In this document: piece by piece, positions 1 to 8,741 of the stretch | Position numbering within the stretch: position 1 is the first letter of the stretch | Layout of the letters: each line of letters starts with the position of its first letter | Source of the DNA: Actinoallomurus sp963850195 | Lineage (GTDB): Bacteria; Actinomycetota; Actinomycetes; Streptosporangiales; Streptosporangiaceae | Direction of reading: 5' to 3' | NCBI GenBank assembly: GCA_963850195.1 | Contig: CAWKKD010000008.1 | Span: 62,001 to 126,000 of the forward strand | DNA length: 64,000 nucleotides | The notes under the pieces: model-generated | What the model was told of the DNA's origin: nothing | What the model saw: only the letters and a program-made list of their open reading frames with translations | Databases searched by the model: none | Translations under genes and position numbers: made by a program

Positions 1-1149
1 ATGGTCGCGCCCGACGAGTGCTACGTCTCCCGTGACGTCTACGGCGACCAGGACTCGATCGTGTGCACCTACGGCTACGGCGGCGAGGAGCACCACGCGC
101 TGGTGGTCGTGATCGACCACAACGAGCAGGGCATGGTGATCGACGCCTGGGTGTCCTCGCAGGTGGAAAAGCTCCTCGGCTACTGCCGCCAGGAGGCCGA
201 GGACAACCCGCTGATGTGCTTCGAGCCGCTGCCGGAGGCACGTGCCCGCGCGCTGCTGGAGAAGGCCCTCGCGGTCACGGACGAGACCGAAGACCCGCCG
301 GTCAAGGACACCTTCGGCAACTACCACGCGTTCGTACGTGCCCGCATCCGCGCGCTGCCACCGGGCGGGCGGCGCGCGACGCCGCCGGTCCACGGCCACG
401 ACCGCCGCGCGACGATGGCCGCGCAGTTCCTCGCCTCCGACGAGGCCGAGGGGCTCTCGGACCGGTCGGCGGCGAGCCGGTGCGTCGACCGCATCATCGA
501 CTACGGCTGCGACCACGACTTCGGCCGTCCGCTGCGGGTCAGCCCGATCAAGTGCGAGACGTTCCTGCTGCACTACCTGCCACGCAAGGTGATGCTCAGC
601 CCCGGCGAGCAGGAGGCCATGCCGCACGTGCTGGCGGCGTGGGTGCGGTGGGCGAGCAGTCGCACGCGGCTGCACCCGGACGGCGTACGCCAGACTCTCG
701 ACAAGGTCTGGTACATCACCGGCCGGTTCGCCGAGGCCTACCGCGACCCGACGACGTTCGGCCTGGACCGCGAGCTGGTCGAGCGGCTGCTGCCCGACGG
801 CGACCTGGAGGCGCTGGCCCGGCGCGCGTTCACCTTCCCCTTCCTGACCGGCGGGAACGCCGACATCGACCTGGGCGTGCTGGACCCCTCCGACGAGGGC
901 GACCGGCGGCGTCTGCTGGCGTTCGAGCATCCCGAAGCGGACGCCGCGCACATCGAGGCGCACCTGCGGTTCGCGGCGCGGATGTGGAACGGCGACCCGC
1001 CGCTGCTGTGGAGGGTCGCCGAGCATCTGCTCGACGGCGGTCACGACCGGCACGAGATCATCCACCGGCTGGCGGCGGTCCTCGACGAGTTCGGCGACGA
1101 CCCGCGGACCCTGCGATCCGCGCTGCACGCCTTGCGGGACGGGGCCTGA
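1..1149 (+). CDS. Conserved hypothetical protein, probably 5'-truncated by the window edge
   Basis: The frame is open from the first base to a TGA at 1147-1149 and gives 382 residues. The first codon happens to be ATG, but the protein begins abruptly inside what looks like a folded domain (VSRDVYGDQDS, then hydrophobic strand HALVVVIDH around residues 31-40). I infer the true start lies upstream of the window. The rest is mixed alpha/beta without signal peptide or membrane segments. The C-terminal third is helical, with acidic and arginine-rich stretches. I recognise no catalytic motif. I recall similar unnamed proteins in Streptomyces relatives, but I assign no function. It lies 67 bp upstream of a thioesterase gene on the same strand. 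Confidence 0.75.
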   Translation: MVAPDECYVSRDVYGDQDSIVCTYGYGGEEHHALVVVIDHNEQGMVIDAWVSSQVEKLLGYCRQEAEDNPLMCFEPLPEARARALLEKALAVTDETEDPPVKDTFGNYHAFVRARIRALPPGGRRATPPVHGHDRRATMAAQFLASDEAEGLSDRSAASRCVDRIIDYGCDHDFGRPLRVSPIKCETFLLHYLPRKVMLSPGEQEAMPHVLAAWVRWASSRTRLHPDGVRQTLDKVWYITGRFAEAYRDPTTFGLDRELVERLLPDGDLEALARRAFTFPFLTGGNADIDLGVLDPSDEGDRRRLLAFEHPEADAAHIEAHLRFAARMWNGDPPLLWRVAEHLLDGGHDRHEIIHRLAAVLDEFGDDPRTLRSALHALRDGA

Positions 1150-1216
1150 GGCCGTTTCGATTCGCGGTGGAAGATGGTAGAGGTTGAAGACCCGGACCGC
1201 CGCGAAAGGACCCGTG

Positions 1217-1993
1217 ATGGCCGACAGCCTCTACCGTCCGCTCGGCGACGGAAGGTTCGAGTCCACCGAACTCACCCAGGGGCCGTGGGATCCGCGGCAC
1301 CAGCACGGCAGCCCGACGGCCGCACTGCTCGCGCACGAGCTCGAGCGCACCGACCCGCAGCCGGGCATGGCCGTGTCCCAGCTCGCCATCGACATCCTCG
1401 GCCCGATCCCTCTCGGCGAGGTCACCGTGCACACCGAGGTCGTACGGCCGGGGCGGCGCGTGCAGTGCGTCGCCGCCGAGATGGTCGCCGACGGCCGCCC
1501 GGTCGCGTACGCCCGCGCGTGGCGGCTGCGCTGCGCCGACACCGAGGCGATCGCCTCGGAGCCCGTGAGCGCGCGGCTGCCACGGCCCGAGGAGTGCGTC
1601 ACCGAGTCGCCGCTGCCCGACTTCGGGTACTTCCACGCGCTCGAGTGGCGGTTCGCCGAGGGCGGCTTCCTGCTGAACGGGCCCGCCGTCCTCTGGGCGC
1701 GGCTCGCCGTGCCCGTGGTCCCCGACGAGGAGCCCGGCCCGCTCGAACGGGTGGCCGGCGTCGCCGACACCGCGAGCGGCGTGAGCTCGGAGCTGAGCTT
1801 CGCCGCGTACACCTTCTCCAACGTCGACTTCACCCTGCATCTGCTGCGCGCGCAGCAGGGCGAGTGGACCTGCCTCGACGCGGCGACGGCGGTCGGGCCG
1901 GCCGGCAGCGGGCTGTGCCGCACACGCCTGTACGACGACACCGGTGACGTGGGCAGCGTCGTGCAGACCCTGTTCGTCGCCCGGCGTGACTGA
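1217..1993 (+). CDS. Acyl-CoA thioesterase family protein (double hotdog)
   Basis: The 258-residue product has the layout of TesB-like double-hotdog thioesterases. An N-terminal half carries a GPWDPRHQHGSP segment (about residues 22-33), where the HGSP turn starts the hotdog helix, followed by strands around LAIDILGPIPLGEVTV. The C-terminal half is a second, more divergent hotdog. Such enzymes hydrolyse acyl-CoA thioesters in the cytosol; the actual substrate cannot be read from the sequence. The ATG at 1217 is chosen because GAAAGGA at 1204-1210 sits 6 nt before it. A GTG at 1214 and a TTG at 1184 are upstream alternatives in frame. It may be co-transcribed with the gene before it; pxpA follows after 62 bp. 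Confidence 0.8.
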   Translation: MADSLYRPLGDGRFESTELTQGPWDPRHQHGSPTAALLAHELERTDPQPGMAVSQLAIDILGPIPLGEVTVHTEVVRPGRRVQCVAAEMVADGRPVAYARAWRLRCADTEAIASEPVSARLPRPEECVTESPLPDFGYFHALEWRFAEGGFLLNGPAVLWARLAVPVVPDEEPGPLERVAGVADTASGVSSELSFAAYTFSNVDFTLHLLRAQQGEWTCLDAATAVGPAGSGLCRTRLYDDTGDVGSVVQTLFVARRD

Positions 1994-2055
1994 CACGGAC
2001 GCGCCGCGTGACCCCGCACGCGGCCGACCGGCCGTACGGATGAGAACCTGACGCA

Positions 2056-2799
2056 ATGATCGACATCAACGCCGACCTCGGTGAGGGCTTCGGGCCATGG
2101 AGGCTCGGCGACGACCTCGCCCTGCTGTCCGTCGTCACCAGTGCGAACGTCGCGTGCGGCTTCCACGGCGGCGATCCGCTGATCATGCGGCGCACCTGTG
2201 CCGCCGCCGTCGAGCGCGGTGTGGTCATCGGCGCGCAGGTGTCCTACCGCGACCTCGCCGGATTCGGCCGCCGTGAGATGGACGTCCCGCCGGACGAGCT
2301 GACGGCGGAGGTGCTGTACCAGATCGCCGCGCTCGACGGCATCGCGCGCGCCGAGGGCGGCCGCGTGCGCTACGTCAAGCCGCACGGCGCGCTGTACAAC
2401 CGCATCGTGCGCGATCCGGCGCAGGCCGCCGCCGTGGCCTCGGCGATCGCGGCGTACGACCCGGCCCTGCCGGTGCTGATGCTGCCGGGTTCGGCGATGC
2501 ACGACGTGTCGGACCTGACCGTGGTGAACGAGTGCTTCGCCGACCGCGCGTACACGCCGGCCGGCCGCCTGGTGTCGCGCCGCGAGCCCGGCTCGGTCAT
2601 CACCGAGCCCGCCAGCGTCGCGGCGCGTGCGCGCCGGATGGCCGTCGAGGGCACGCTCGAGGCCATCGACGGGACCGAGGTCCTGGTGGACGCCCGCTCG
2701 ATGTGCGTGCACGGCGACACACCGGGCGCGGTGGAGCTGGCGCGCGCCGTACGCGAGGCGCTCGAGGAGGCGGAGGTTCCGCTGGGTGCGTTCGCATGA
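2056..2799 (+). CDS. pxpA: 5-oxoprolinase subunit PxpA (LamB/YcsF family)
   Basis: The 247-residue protein starts with IDINADLGEGFGPW and contains NVACGFHGGD, the family signature of LamB/YcsF proteins. KPHGALYN is the other conserved block, near residue 113. PxpA works with PxpB and PxpC to cleave 5-oxoproline (pyroglutamate) to glutamate with ATP. That role is established for the family; here it follows from the motifs and the full pxpABC order. Length is normal (about 245-255). The stop TGA overlaps the ATG of pxpB as ATGA at 2796-2799, so the subunits are probably translationally coupled. Confidence 0.95.
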   Translation: MIDINADLGEGFGPWRLGDDLALLSVVTSANVACGFHGGDPLIMRRTCAAAVERGVVIGAQVSYRDLAGFGRREMDVPPDELTAEVLYQIAALDGIARAEGGRVRYVKPHGALYNRIVRDPAQAAAVASAIAAYDPALPVLMLPGSAMHDVSDLTVVNECFADRAYTPAGRLVSRREPGSVITEPASVAARARRMAVEGTLEAIDGTEVLVDARSMCVHGDTPGAVELARAVREALEEAEVPLGAFA

Positions 2800-3404
2800 A
2801 GGTGCGCCGGGCGGGCGACGCCGCGCTGCTCATCGACACCGACGCGCCGCACCGGCTCCACGCCGCCGTACGCGGGCTCGGGCGCCCGGACGTCGTGGAC
2901 GTCGTGCCCGGCGAGCAGACCGTCCTGGTCACCGTGCGGCCCGGCGCCGACCTCGCACGGCTCGGCGCGCTCCTCGCGGACGTGACGCTGCCGGAGGCGC
3001 GGGCGGTGGGCGGCGAGCCGCTGCGGGTGCCGGTCGTGTACGACGGCGACGACCTCGAGGAGGTCGCCTCGCTGACCGGCCTGCGCGTCGAGGAGGTCGT
3101 CGAGCGGCACGCCGCCGCCGAGTACGTCGTCGCCTACCTCGGCTTCTCCCCCGGCTTCGGCTACCTGACCGGCCTGGACGAGGCCCTGCACGTCCCGCGG
3201 CGCGACTCGCCGCGCACCGCCGTACCGGCCGGCTCGGTGGCGATCGCCGGACCGTACGGCGCGGTGTACCCGTCGGCGTCGCCCGGCGGCTGGCGGTTGC
3301 TCGGCCGTACGTCGGCACGGCTCTGGGACGCCGACCGCGATCCGCCGTCGCTACTCCAGCCGGGCACGCGGGTGCGTTTCGTGGTGCAGGGGGACGCCAC
3401 ATGA
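2796..3404 (+). CDS. pxpB: 5-oxoprolinase subunit PxpB (KipI/allophanate hydrolase subunit 1 family)
   Basis: The 202-residue product has the family blocks YLGFSPGFGYLTGL, PRRDSPRTAVPAGSVAIAG and YPSASPGGWRLLGRT near its C-terminal half. These match the cyclophilin-like C-terminal domain of the KipI/PxpB family. The start is the ATG at 2796, which overlaps the pxpA stop. The frame stays open further upstream, but that part has no family similarity. The TGA at 3402-3404 overlaps the pxpC ATG. PxpB forms the catalytic complex with PxpC; older annotations call it allophanate hydrolase subunit 1 or kinase inhibitor KipI-like. Confidence 0.94.
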   Translation: MKVRRAGDAALLIDTDAPHRLHAAVRGLGRPDVVDVVPGEQTVLVTVRPGADLARLGALLADVTLPEARAVGGEPLRVPVVYDGDDLEEVASLTGLRVEEVVERHAAAEYVVAYLGFSPGFGYLTGLDEALHVPRRDSPRTAVPAGSVAIAGPYGAVYPSASPGGWRLLGRTSARLWDADRDPPSLLQPGTRVRFVVQGDAT

Positions 3405-4237
3405 TCGAGGTGATGCGGCCGGGGCCTCTCACGACCGTTCAGGACCTCGGTCGGCCCGGCTACGCACACCTGGGCGTACCGCACTCCGGTGCCGCCGACC
3501 GCGCGAGCCTGTGCCTGGCCAACCGGCTCACCGGCAACCCCGAGGACGCCGCCTGCCTGGAGCTGACCTTCGGCGGAGCCGCGCTGCGGTTCGACTCGGG
3601 GGCCTGGATCGCGGTGACCGGCGCGCCGCTGCCGATGCGACCGGGCGCCATGAACGCGCCCTTCCACGTTCCCGCCGGCTCTGTCGTCGAGTTCGGCACC
3701 CCGGCGGCGGGCGTCCGCACGTACGTCGCGGTGCGCGGCGGCCTCGACGTCCCGCCGGTCCTGGGCAGCCGGTCGGCAGACCTGCTGTCCGGCCTCGGAC
3801 CCGCGCCGCTGGCGGCCGGCGACCGGCTGCCCGTCGGCAGCACGTCCGGCGTCATCAACGTCGACGTGGCGCCGGGGCTCCGGCTCGAGCGCGACCCGGT
3901 GCTGCGGATCACGGCCGGCCCGCGCGACGAGTGGTTCGAGACACTCGCGCCGCTGGTCGGCGAGGGGTACGAGGTGACGGCACAGAGCAACCGCGTCGGC
4001 GTACGCCTGGACGGGCCGCCGCTCACCCGGCGCCGCGAGGGCGAGCTGGCGAGCGAGGGCATGGTCACCGGGGCACTCCAGGTGCCGCCGAACGGCCTGC
4101 CCATCATCTTCCTGGCCGACCACCCGACGACCGGCGGCTACCCGGTGGCGGCGGTCCTCGCCGCCGCGGACGTGCCGCGCGCCGCCCAGCTCCGCCCGGG
4201 CCAGCGCGTACGCTTCCGGCTCACCGGCCGGGGCTGA
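3401..4237 (+). CDS. pxpC: 5-oxoprolinase subunit PxpC (KipA/allophanate hydrolase subunit 2 family)
   Basis: The 278-residue protein opens with VMRPGPLTTVQDLGRPGY, the hallmark of the biotin-dependent-carboxylase-like (KipA/PxpC) family. It also holds VPHSGAADR, LELTFGG and the late block QSNRVGVRLDG. The ATG at 3401 overlaps the pxpB stop, giving two consecutive 4-bp overlaps in the operon. Together the three subunits should recycle 5-oxoproline, a spontaneous damage product of glutamine and glutamate. A strong hairpin just past the stop ends the operon. Confidence 0.94.
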   Translation: MIEVMRPGPLTTVQDLGRPGYAHLGVPHSGAADRASLCLANRLTGNPEDAACLELTFGGAALRFDSGAWIAVTGAPLPMRPGAMNAPFHVPAGSVVEFGTPAAGVRTYVAVRGGLDVPPVLGSRSADLLSGLGPAPLAAGDRLPVGSTSGVINVDVAPGLRLERDPVLRITAGPRDEWFETLAPLVGEGYEVTAQSNRVGVRLDGPPLTRRREGELASEGMVTGALQVPPNGLPIIFLADHPTTGGYPVAAVLAAADVPRAAQLRPGQRVRFRLTGRG

Positions 4238-4249
4238 GCGGGCTAGGTA

Positions 4250-4272
4250 GGGCGTGTCTGACAGACACGCCC
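4250..4272. terminator. Bidirectional terminator hairpin between pxpC and the BON gene
   Basis: Perfect 10-bp stem, gggcgtgtct (4250-4259) and agacacgccc (4263-4272), with a 3-nt loop. It lies between two convergent genes, 12 nt after the pxpC stop and directly next to the BON-gene stop, so it can serve both. Confidence 0.8.
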
Positions 4273-4515
4273 TTAACCTCCCATGGATCGGAGTTCGGCT
4301 ACGACGACCTCGTTGGCGATCCGCAGGCCGCCGGCCGACTCGCGGGCGACGACCTCGATGAGCGCACGGCGGCGTTCGGTGCCGACCTCGCCGCTCAGGA
4401 TGACGACGTCGCCGTGCACATCGACCTGGATGCCCAGCTCGACGGTTCGGACGTCCTCGGCCAAGCGGGTCCTGATCAGGGCCGCGAGACGGTGCGGCAC
4501 GTCCTCAGCGGTCAT
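4273..4515 (-). CDS. BON domain protein
   Basis: The 80-residue protein consists of a single BON fold: helix LIRTRLAEDVRT, then strands VDVHGDVVILSGEVG, helix RRALIEVVARESAG, and the closing strand RIANEVVVAE. The ILSGEV turn with conserved glycine is the family hallmark. BON domains bind phospholipids or periplasmic interfaces in other proteins. There is no signal peptide or membrane segment here, so this copy should be cytosolic. The ATG at 4515 follows gaaggggagc with a 5-nt gap. It is monocistronic, convergent with pxpC. Function is unknown. Confidence 0.85.
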   Translation of the reverse strand: MTAEDVPHRLAALIRTRLAEDVRTVELGIQVDVHGDVVILSGEVGTERRRALIEVVARESAGGLRIANEVVVAELRSMGG

Positions 4516-4959
4516 ACGCCGCTCCCCTTCCCCGTGACCCGCGCGCCCTTCCCCGCGCAGAAGTGGCCGCCGGTTTGGGGCCCGGCGGCCTCGGAGGGGA
4601 TGGGGCAGCACGTCAGCACAGCGATGCATGCCTCGCGCGATCTTTTTCCCGGCCGGCGGGCCGCCAAACGCGAACCGCAACCGTTCTTCTGACCGGTTTC
4701 GACTCGGCCGGTGACGCCGTTCCTGACGGTAATGATTCGGCCATGGCTCACGTGCCGACCGATGCCTGCGGGCGGCGTACGTACGGCCGGGCGGCCGGAT
4801 CCGTGCGGGGCGGCGCGGCAAGGGTCCGCGCGATGGCGTGAAAGATCGCGAAGCGTGCCGTTTCGGCCGGTCATGGCCTCCTTTGCCAAGTCCGGGCGGA
4901 GTTTGGCGGCAGGGCCGCGGGCAACGGACTCCACACGGCGATAGCGCGAAGGAGTGCCT
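4516..4959. other. Intergenic region between divergent genes, with one hairpin
   Basis: These 444 bp separate the minus-strand BON gene from the plus-strand glycosyltransferase. A 9-bp stem, GGCCGCCGG (4565-4573) with CCGGCGGCC (4582-4590), lies in the BON gene's 5' leader. The short open frames here have no ribosome sites or recognisable products. Both promoters should be inside, but I could not pick convincing -35/-10 pairs. Confidence 0.5.
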
Positions 4960-6156
4960 TTGATCATCGATCTGGTTTCCGAGCACGCCAGTCCGCTGGC
5001 CGCGCCCGGCGGGGCCGAGGCCGGGGAGCAGAGCGTCCATGTCGGGGCGCTCGCCGCCGCGCTGGCCCGGCGTGGCCACGCGGTCACCGTCCACACGCGC
5101 CGCGACGATGTCGCGCTGCCCGACTCCGTGCCGTACGCGCCGGGCGTGACCGTCGAGCACGTGCGCGCCGGCCCGGCACGGCCGATCGAGCGGGCCGAGT
5201 CACTCCCCCATCTGCCGGAGTTCGCCGCGCACCTGGCACGGCGCTGGTCCGTACGCCCGCCCGACGTCGTGCACGCGCACTCCTGGACGAGCGGGCTCGC
5301 CGCCCTCGACGGCGCCGGCGACCGCGGCATCCCGGTCGTGCAGACCTTCCACGGCCTCGGCGGCGTCACGGACCGGCGCGACGACGGACGGATCCGGCAC
5401 GAGGCCCTCATCGTGCGCGACGTCACCGCGGTCATCGCCACGTGCCGCGACGAGGCCGCGGAGCTGGCCGCGTACGGCGTCCGGCCCGGCACCGTCCACG
5501 TCGTGCCGTGCGGGGTCGACCTCGAGCGGTTCCGTCCCGGCGGCGCGACGGCGCGGCGCGGGGACCGGCCGCGCGTCCTCACGATCGGTCGGCTCGCCCC
5601 GTACGAGGGTGTCGACACGGTCATCGACGCGCTGTGCCACGTGCCGGACGCGGAGCTGGTCGTGGCCGGCGGCCCGCACCGTACGGAGCTGGACCGCGAC
5701 GACGAGGCGCGTCGGCTGCGGCGGCTGTCGCAGGACCGCGGGGTCTCCGGGCGCGTGACGTTCACGGGCCGGATCCCGCACGCCGAGGTCCCGGCGCTGA
5801 TCAGGTCGGCCGACGTAGTGGCGTCGGTGGCCTGGTGCGAGCCGTTCGCGCTCGTGGCGATCGAGGCGATGGCCTGCGGGGTGCCCGTGGTGGTCTCGTC
5901 GGTCGACGCCCATCTCGACGCCGTCGCCGACGGCGTGACCGGCCTGCACGTGCCGCCGGGCGTACCCGGGACGCTGGCCGGCCGGCTGCGGAGGCTGCTG
6001 ACCGATCCGCGGCTCGGGGCGTTCCTCGGCGCGGGCGGCGCCGCGCGTACGGCCGAACGCCACCCGTGGAGCCGGATCGCGGCCGAGACCGAGTCGGTCT
6101 ACCACCACGTGGTCGGCCCGGCGCACGACGCGGTCGCGGCGGGCGCGCTGTCGTGA
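4960..6156 (+). CDS. Glycosyltransferase family 4 (GT-B) protein
   Basis: This 398-residue GT-B enzyme has an N-terminal acceptor domain beginning IIDLVSEHASPLA and a C-terminal donor domain. The donor domain holds LTIGRLAPYEGVDTVIDAL, VTFTGRIPHAEVPALIRSAD and the family motif EPFALVAIEAMACGVPVV, where the first Glu and EAMACG contact the nucleotide sugar. Sugar and acceptor cannot be deduced. I prefer the TTG at 4960 because AAGGAG (4949-4954) ends 5 nt before it; a GTG at 4954 overlaps that ribosome site and adds two residues. It appears monocistronic: the gene behind it is on the other strand 4 bp away. Confidence 0.87.
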   Translation: MIIDLVSEHASPLAAPGGAEAGEQSVHVGALAAALARRGHAVTVHTRRDDVALPDSVPYAPGVTVEHVRAGPARPIERAESLPHLPEFAAHLARRWSVRPPDVVHAHSWTSGLAALDGAGDRGIPVVQTFHGLGGVTDRRDDGRIRHEALIVRDVTAVIATCRDEAAELAAYGVRPGTVHVVPCGVDLERFRPGGATARRGDRPRVLTIGRLAPYEGVDTVIDALCHVPDAELVVAGGPHRTELDRDDEARRLRRLSQDRGVSGRVTFTGRIPHAEVPALIRSADVVASVAWCEPFALVAIEAMACGVPVVVSSVDAHLDAVADGVTGLHVPPGVPGTLAGRLRRLLTDPRLGAFLGAGGAARTAERHPWSRIAAETESVYHHVVGPAHDAVAAGALS

Positions 6157-6160
6157 CGTG

Positions 6161-6724
6161 TCACGGGTCGCCGGGCTCGAGCGGCTCGGCCTCGGACCGG
6201 CGCCGGTCGGTGCGCCGCGCGGGCGGATGCGTCCGGTGGACCGGGTACAGCCAACCGCGCAGCACGCGGCTCAGCCCCGGCATCAGCGCGTAGGTGAGCA
6301 CGGGGACGACGATCAGCGGGAAGACCGCGCTGCGTACCAGGATGGGAAACTGCTGCGTCCAGGGCACGACCAGCCACTGGAACACCAAGCTGAGCGGGTA
6401 GACCGCGCAGAGTGTGACCAGCACCATCTTGGGCCGCCCGGGCGCGGGGACGGCGTCGCCCGGCATGCTGAACCAGGTCTCCAGGCCGGTGGTGTGGTGA
6501 CGGTGCTCCCGTGCGATCCCGTCGAGCCGCCGGATCCATCGTTCGCGCTCCTCCGACGTCATCCAGTCGTCCAGCCGCTCCTCGTCGGCGAAGTTCAAGA
6601 TCGTGTAGTAGCGGTGCCGCGACCCCTCGGCGCGCAGCCAGGTCGCCCCGAGGTGGCCGGGGAACGAACTCGCCGCGTCGAAACCGTGACGGCGCCGGTC
6701 AGGACACGTTGATGAGCTCGACAC
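6161..6724 (-). pseudogene. 5'-truncated antibiotic-biosynthesis-monooxygenase-like membrane protein
   Basis: From about residue 14 (HGFDAASSFPGHLGA) the frame matches the ABM-like family in which an alpha/beta-barrel half is followed by two membrane helices. Visible are YYTILNFADEERLDDWM, ETWFSMPG, then helices VLVTLCAVYPLSLVFQWLV and VFPLIVVPVLTYALMPGL. The usual first 25-30 residues with the first beta strand are missing. The reading frame instead runs back into the 3' end of the adjacent transporter remnant, where a GTG at 6724 could start it. I infer a deletion fused the two genes. It may still be expressed as a shortened protein, so pseudogene is a judgement. Confidence 0.6.
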
Positions 6725-7107
6725 CGGCGACCACGACGAGCGCCGCGGCCGGGCGCGGCAGGCCCATCCGCTCGCGGAAGAAGACCGCGCCGATCACCGC
6801 GCCCGAGATCACCCCGGTCTCCCGCAGGGCGGCGACGGCGGCGGGCGCGCCGCGCGTCTGCGCCCACAGCACGATGCCGTACCCGAGCACCGAGATGAGG
6901 CCGCCGGGCGTGCCCGCGTGACGTACGCCGACGCCGTCGACCAGGGTGTACGAGGCGATGCTCACGCCGGGTGAGCAGCGCGGCCCCGATCAGCGCGAAC
7001 CCGGCGAACCGGTCGGGCACCGCCTTCGCGACCGCGTTCCAGATGGCGTGCAGGACCCCCGCGAAGATGACGCGAGTGCGGGGGCGAGCGGGAATGCCTG
7101 GTTCACC
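6699..7107 (-). pseudogene. Decayed EamA/DMT-family transporter
   Basis: Reading down the minus strand, a GTG at 7107 starts NQAFPLAPALA. A one-base shift near 7070 is then needed to continue into VIFAGVLHAIWNAVAKAVPD and FAGFALIGAALL, a typical first-helix region of DMT transporters. Near 6965 the frame changes again to SIASYTLVDGVGVRHAGT and then LISVLGYGIVLWAQTRGA and LRETGVISGAVIGAVFFRER, the last two helices of an EamA domain. Intact members have about 280 residues; only about 135 codons remain, so most of the middle is deleted. The GTG overlaps the TGA of the TetR gene (GTGA), suggesting the original transporter was coupled to that regulator. Confidence 0.75.
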
Positions 7108-7687
7108 CGGCGGTGCCGTATCTGACCAGGGTCAGTAGCCGGTCGAGCCGGTCCGCGTCGGGGGCCGTGAGCGCGATGCCGTTGGCCAGCGCGAGGAGCT
7201 CCGCGACGGCCAGATCGGCGCGGACCGCTCCGGCGTCCCGCGCCCGCCCCAGCAGCGCGGACGCGGCACCGCGCATCGCCTCGTGCCACTGGTCGAACAG
7301 CGCCGGGCGCTGCCCGGCCCGGTCGTCGGGGACGGCCAGCGCGAGGTCGCGCTTTGTCGCGACGTGCGCGACGAAGTCGCGCAGCCAGGCGAAGAGCGCG
7401 TCGCCGGGATCGGCCGCACCGAGCAGGGCCTCGCCCCGTGCGCACAGCTCCGCCACCTCGTCGGAGTAGACCGCGATGATCAGCTCGCGCCGGGTCGGGA
7501 AGTGCCGGTACATCGTGGCGTTGCCGACCCCGGCGCGCCGGGCGATGTCGTCGAGGGGCGCGTCGACGCCGTGCTCGTCGAAGATCTCCTTGGCGGCGGC
7601 CAGCAGCAGGTCGTGGTTGCGCCGCGCGTCCGCGCGACGGGGCCGATCCTCCGTAGGAGTGTGCGTCTCCGCTCGGCCCGCTGGCAT
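7103..7687 (-). CDS. TetR/AcrR family transcriptional regulator
   Basis: The 194-residue protein carries a TetR N-terminal DNA-binding domain: helix NHDLLLAAAKEIFDEHGVDA, then the HTH DIARRAGVGNATMYRHFPTRREL (about residues 48-70). The remainder is a helical ligand-binding domain. The ATG at 7687 follows GGGGAG. It likely controlled the transporter that followed it in the same transcript, now decayed, and may act on the hydrolase gene upstream. No clear operator palindrome was found in the 50 bp before it. Confidence 0.9.
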   Translation of the reverse strand: MPAGRAETHTPTEDRPRRADARRNHDLLLAAAKEIFDEHGVDAPLDDIARRAGVGNATMYRHFPTRRELIIAVYSDEVAELCARGEALLGAADPGDALFAWLRDFVAHVATKRDLALAVPDDRAGQRPALFDQWHEAMRGAASALLGRARDAGAVRADLAVAELLALANGIALTAPDADRLDRLLTLVRYGTAG

Positions 7688-7737
7688 GGCGCTCCCCGTC
7701 GATCGGCGAATTCCCGATCAGCCTAACGGGGCGGGCG

Positions 7738-8685
7738 TCAGGCGCCGCTGGAGAGATGCGGGGCCGGCGAGGCCGCGGCCTCCTCGGTACGGCCGGCGCG
7801 GAGCATCCGGCGCCAGGCCTCCGGGTCGTACCGTGCCGGTGTGGTCGTCTCCACGAACCTCTCGACGACCGTCGTGAAACGGTCGGGTTCGTCGTGGTGC
7901 GGGAAGTGGCCGGACCGGTCGAAGATCTCAAGCCTGCTGCCGGGCATCGCGGCGTGCGCGATGGCGGCGTGGCGTGCCGGGATCACCCGGTCGCGACGAC
8001 CCCAGATGATCTGGGTGGGCAGCCCGGCGGCGAGGTAGCAGCGGTCCAGCATCGTGATGATCTGGCCGCGGGCGTCGACGCCGGCCCGCAGCGTACGCAG
8101 GAACGCCTGGCGCGCGGACCTGGGGCGCAGGGCGCGGTAGCGGCGCAGGACGTAGTCGAAGTCGGCGCCGAAGCGCATGCCGCCCGTCGCCCGCAGGACG
8201 GGCTCGGCGAACCGCATCGCGGCGCGGGCCGGCGCGGACGCGGCCACGGACAGGCCGAGCTCGGCTCCCGGCGCCGCGGCCATCCGGAGCAGCGGGTGCA
8301 CGGCCTGGCCGATCCCGCCGCTGCCGACCAGTACGAGCCGCTCGCAGCGTTCGGGGAACTGGTACGCGAACTGCATCGCGACGCCGCCGCCGAACGAGTG
8401 CCCGACCACCGACACCCGGTCCACGTCCAGCACCCCGAGCAGGTCGCGCATGCCGCAGGCGTACGCGGCGATCGCGTAGTCGGCGCGCGGCTTGGCCGAC
8501 TGACCGTGCCCGAGCAGGTCGGGCGCGATGACCGTGTACCGGCGCGCCAGCCGGGGCAGGACGTCGAGCCAGGTCTCCGAGCTGTCGCCGATGCCGTGGA
8601 TCAGCAGCAGCGGCGGTCCGCCGCCGACCATCCGGAAGGCGCGCCAGTAGCCGTGGATGTCGCGGAAGCGGATCAGCGTGCCCAT
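7738..8685 (-). CDS. Alpha/beta hydrolase
   Basis: The 315-residue protein has the fold landmarks in order: LLLIHGIGDSSETW (oxyanion HG motif, about residues 26-39), PDLLGHGQS, and the nucleophile elbow VVGHSFGGG with its serine near residue 101. A late acid appears in IIWGRRDRVIP, and the general base in DRSGHFPHHDEP near residue 270. No signal peptide is present, so it should be cytosolic. The substrate is unknown. It lies 50 bp upstream of a TetR gene on the same strand, so the two may form one transcript. Confidence 0.88.
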   Translation of the reverse strand: MGTLIRFRDIHGYWRAFRMVGGGPPLLLIHGIGDSSETWLDVLPRLARRYTVIAPDLLGHGQSAKPRADYAIAAYACGMRDLLGVLDVDRVSVVGHSFGGGVAMQFAYQFPERCERLVLVGSGGIGQAVHPLLRMAAAPGAELGLSVAASAPARAAMRFAEPVLRATGGMRFGADFDYVLRRYRALRPRSARQAFLRTLRAGVDARGQIITMLDRCYLAAGLPTQIIWGRRDRVIPARHAAIAHAAMPGSRLEIFDRSGHFPHHDEPDRFTTVVERFVETTTPARYDPEAWRRMLRAGRTEEAAASPAPHLSSGA

Positions 8686-8741
8686 GAAGGCATCGTCCGG
8701 CCGGCGCGTTACGCGGCGGATACCCGCTGGTTAGCGGCGTG

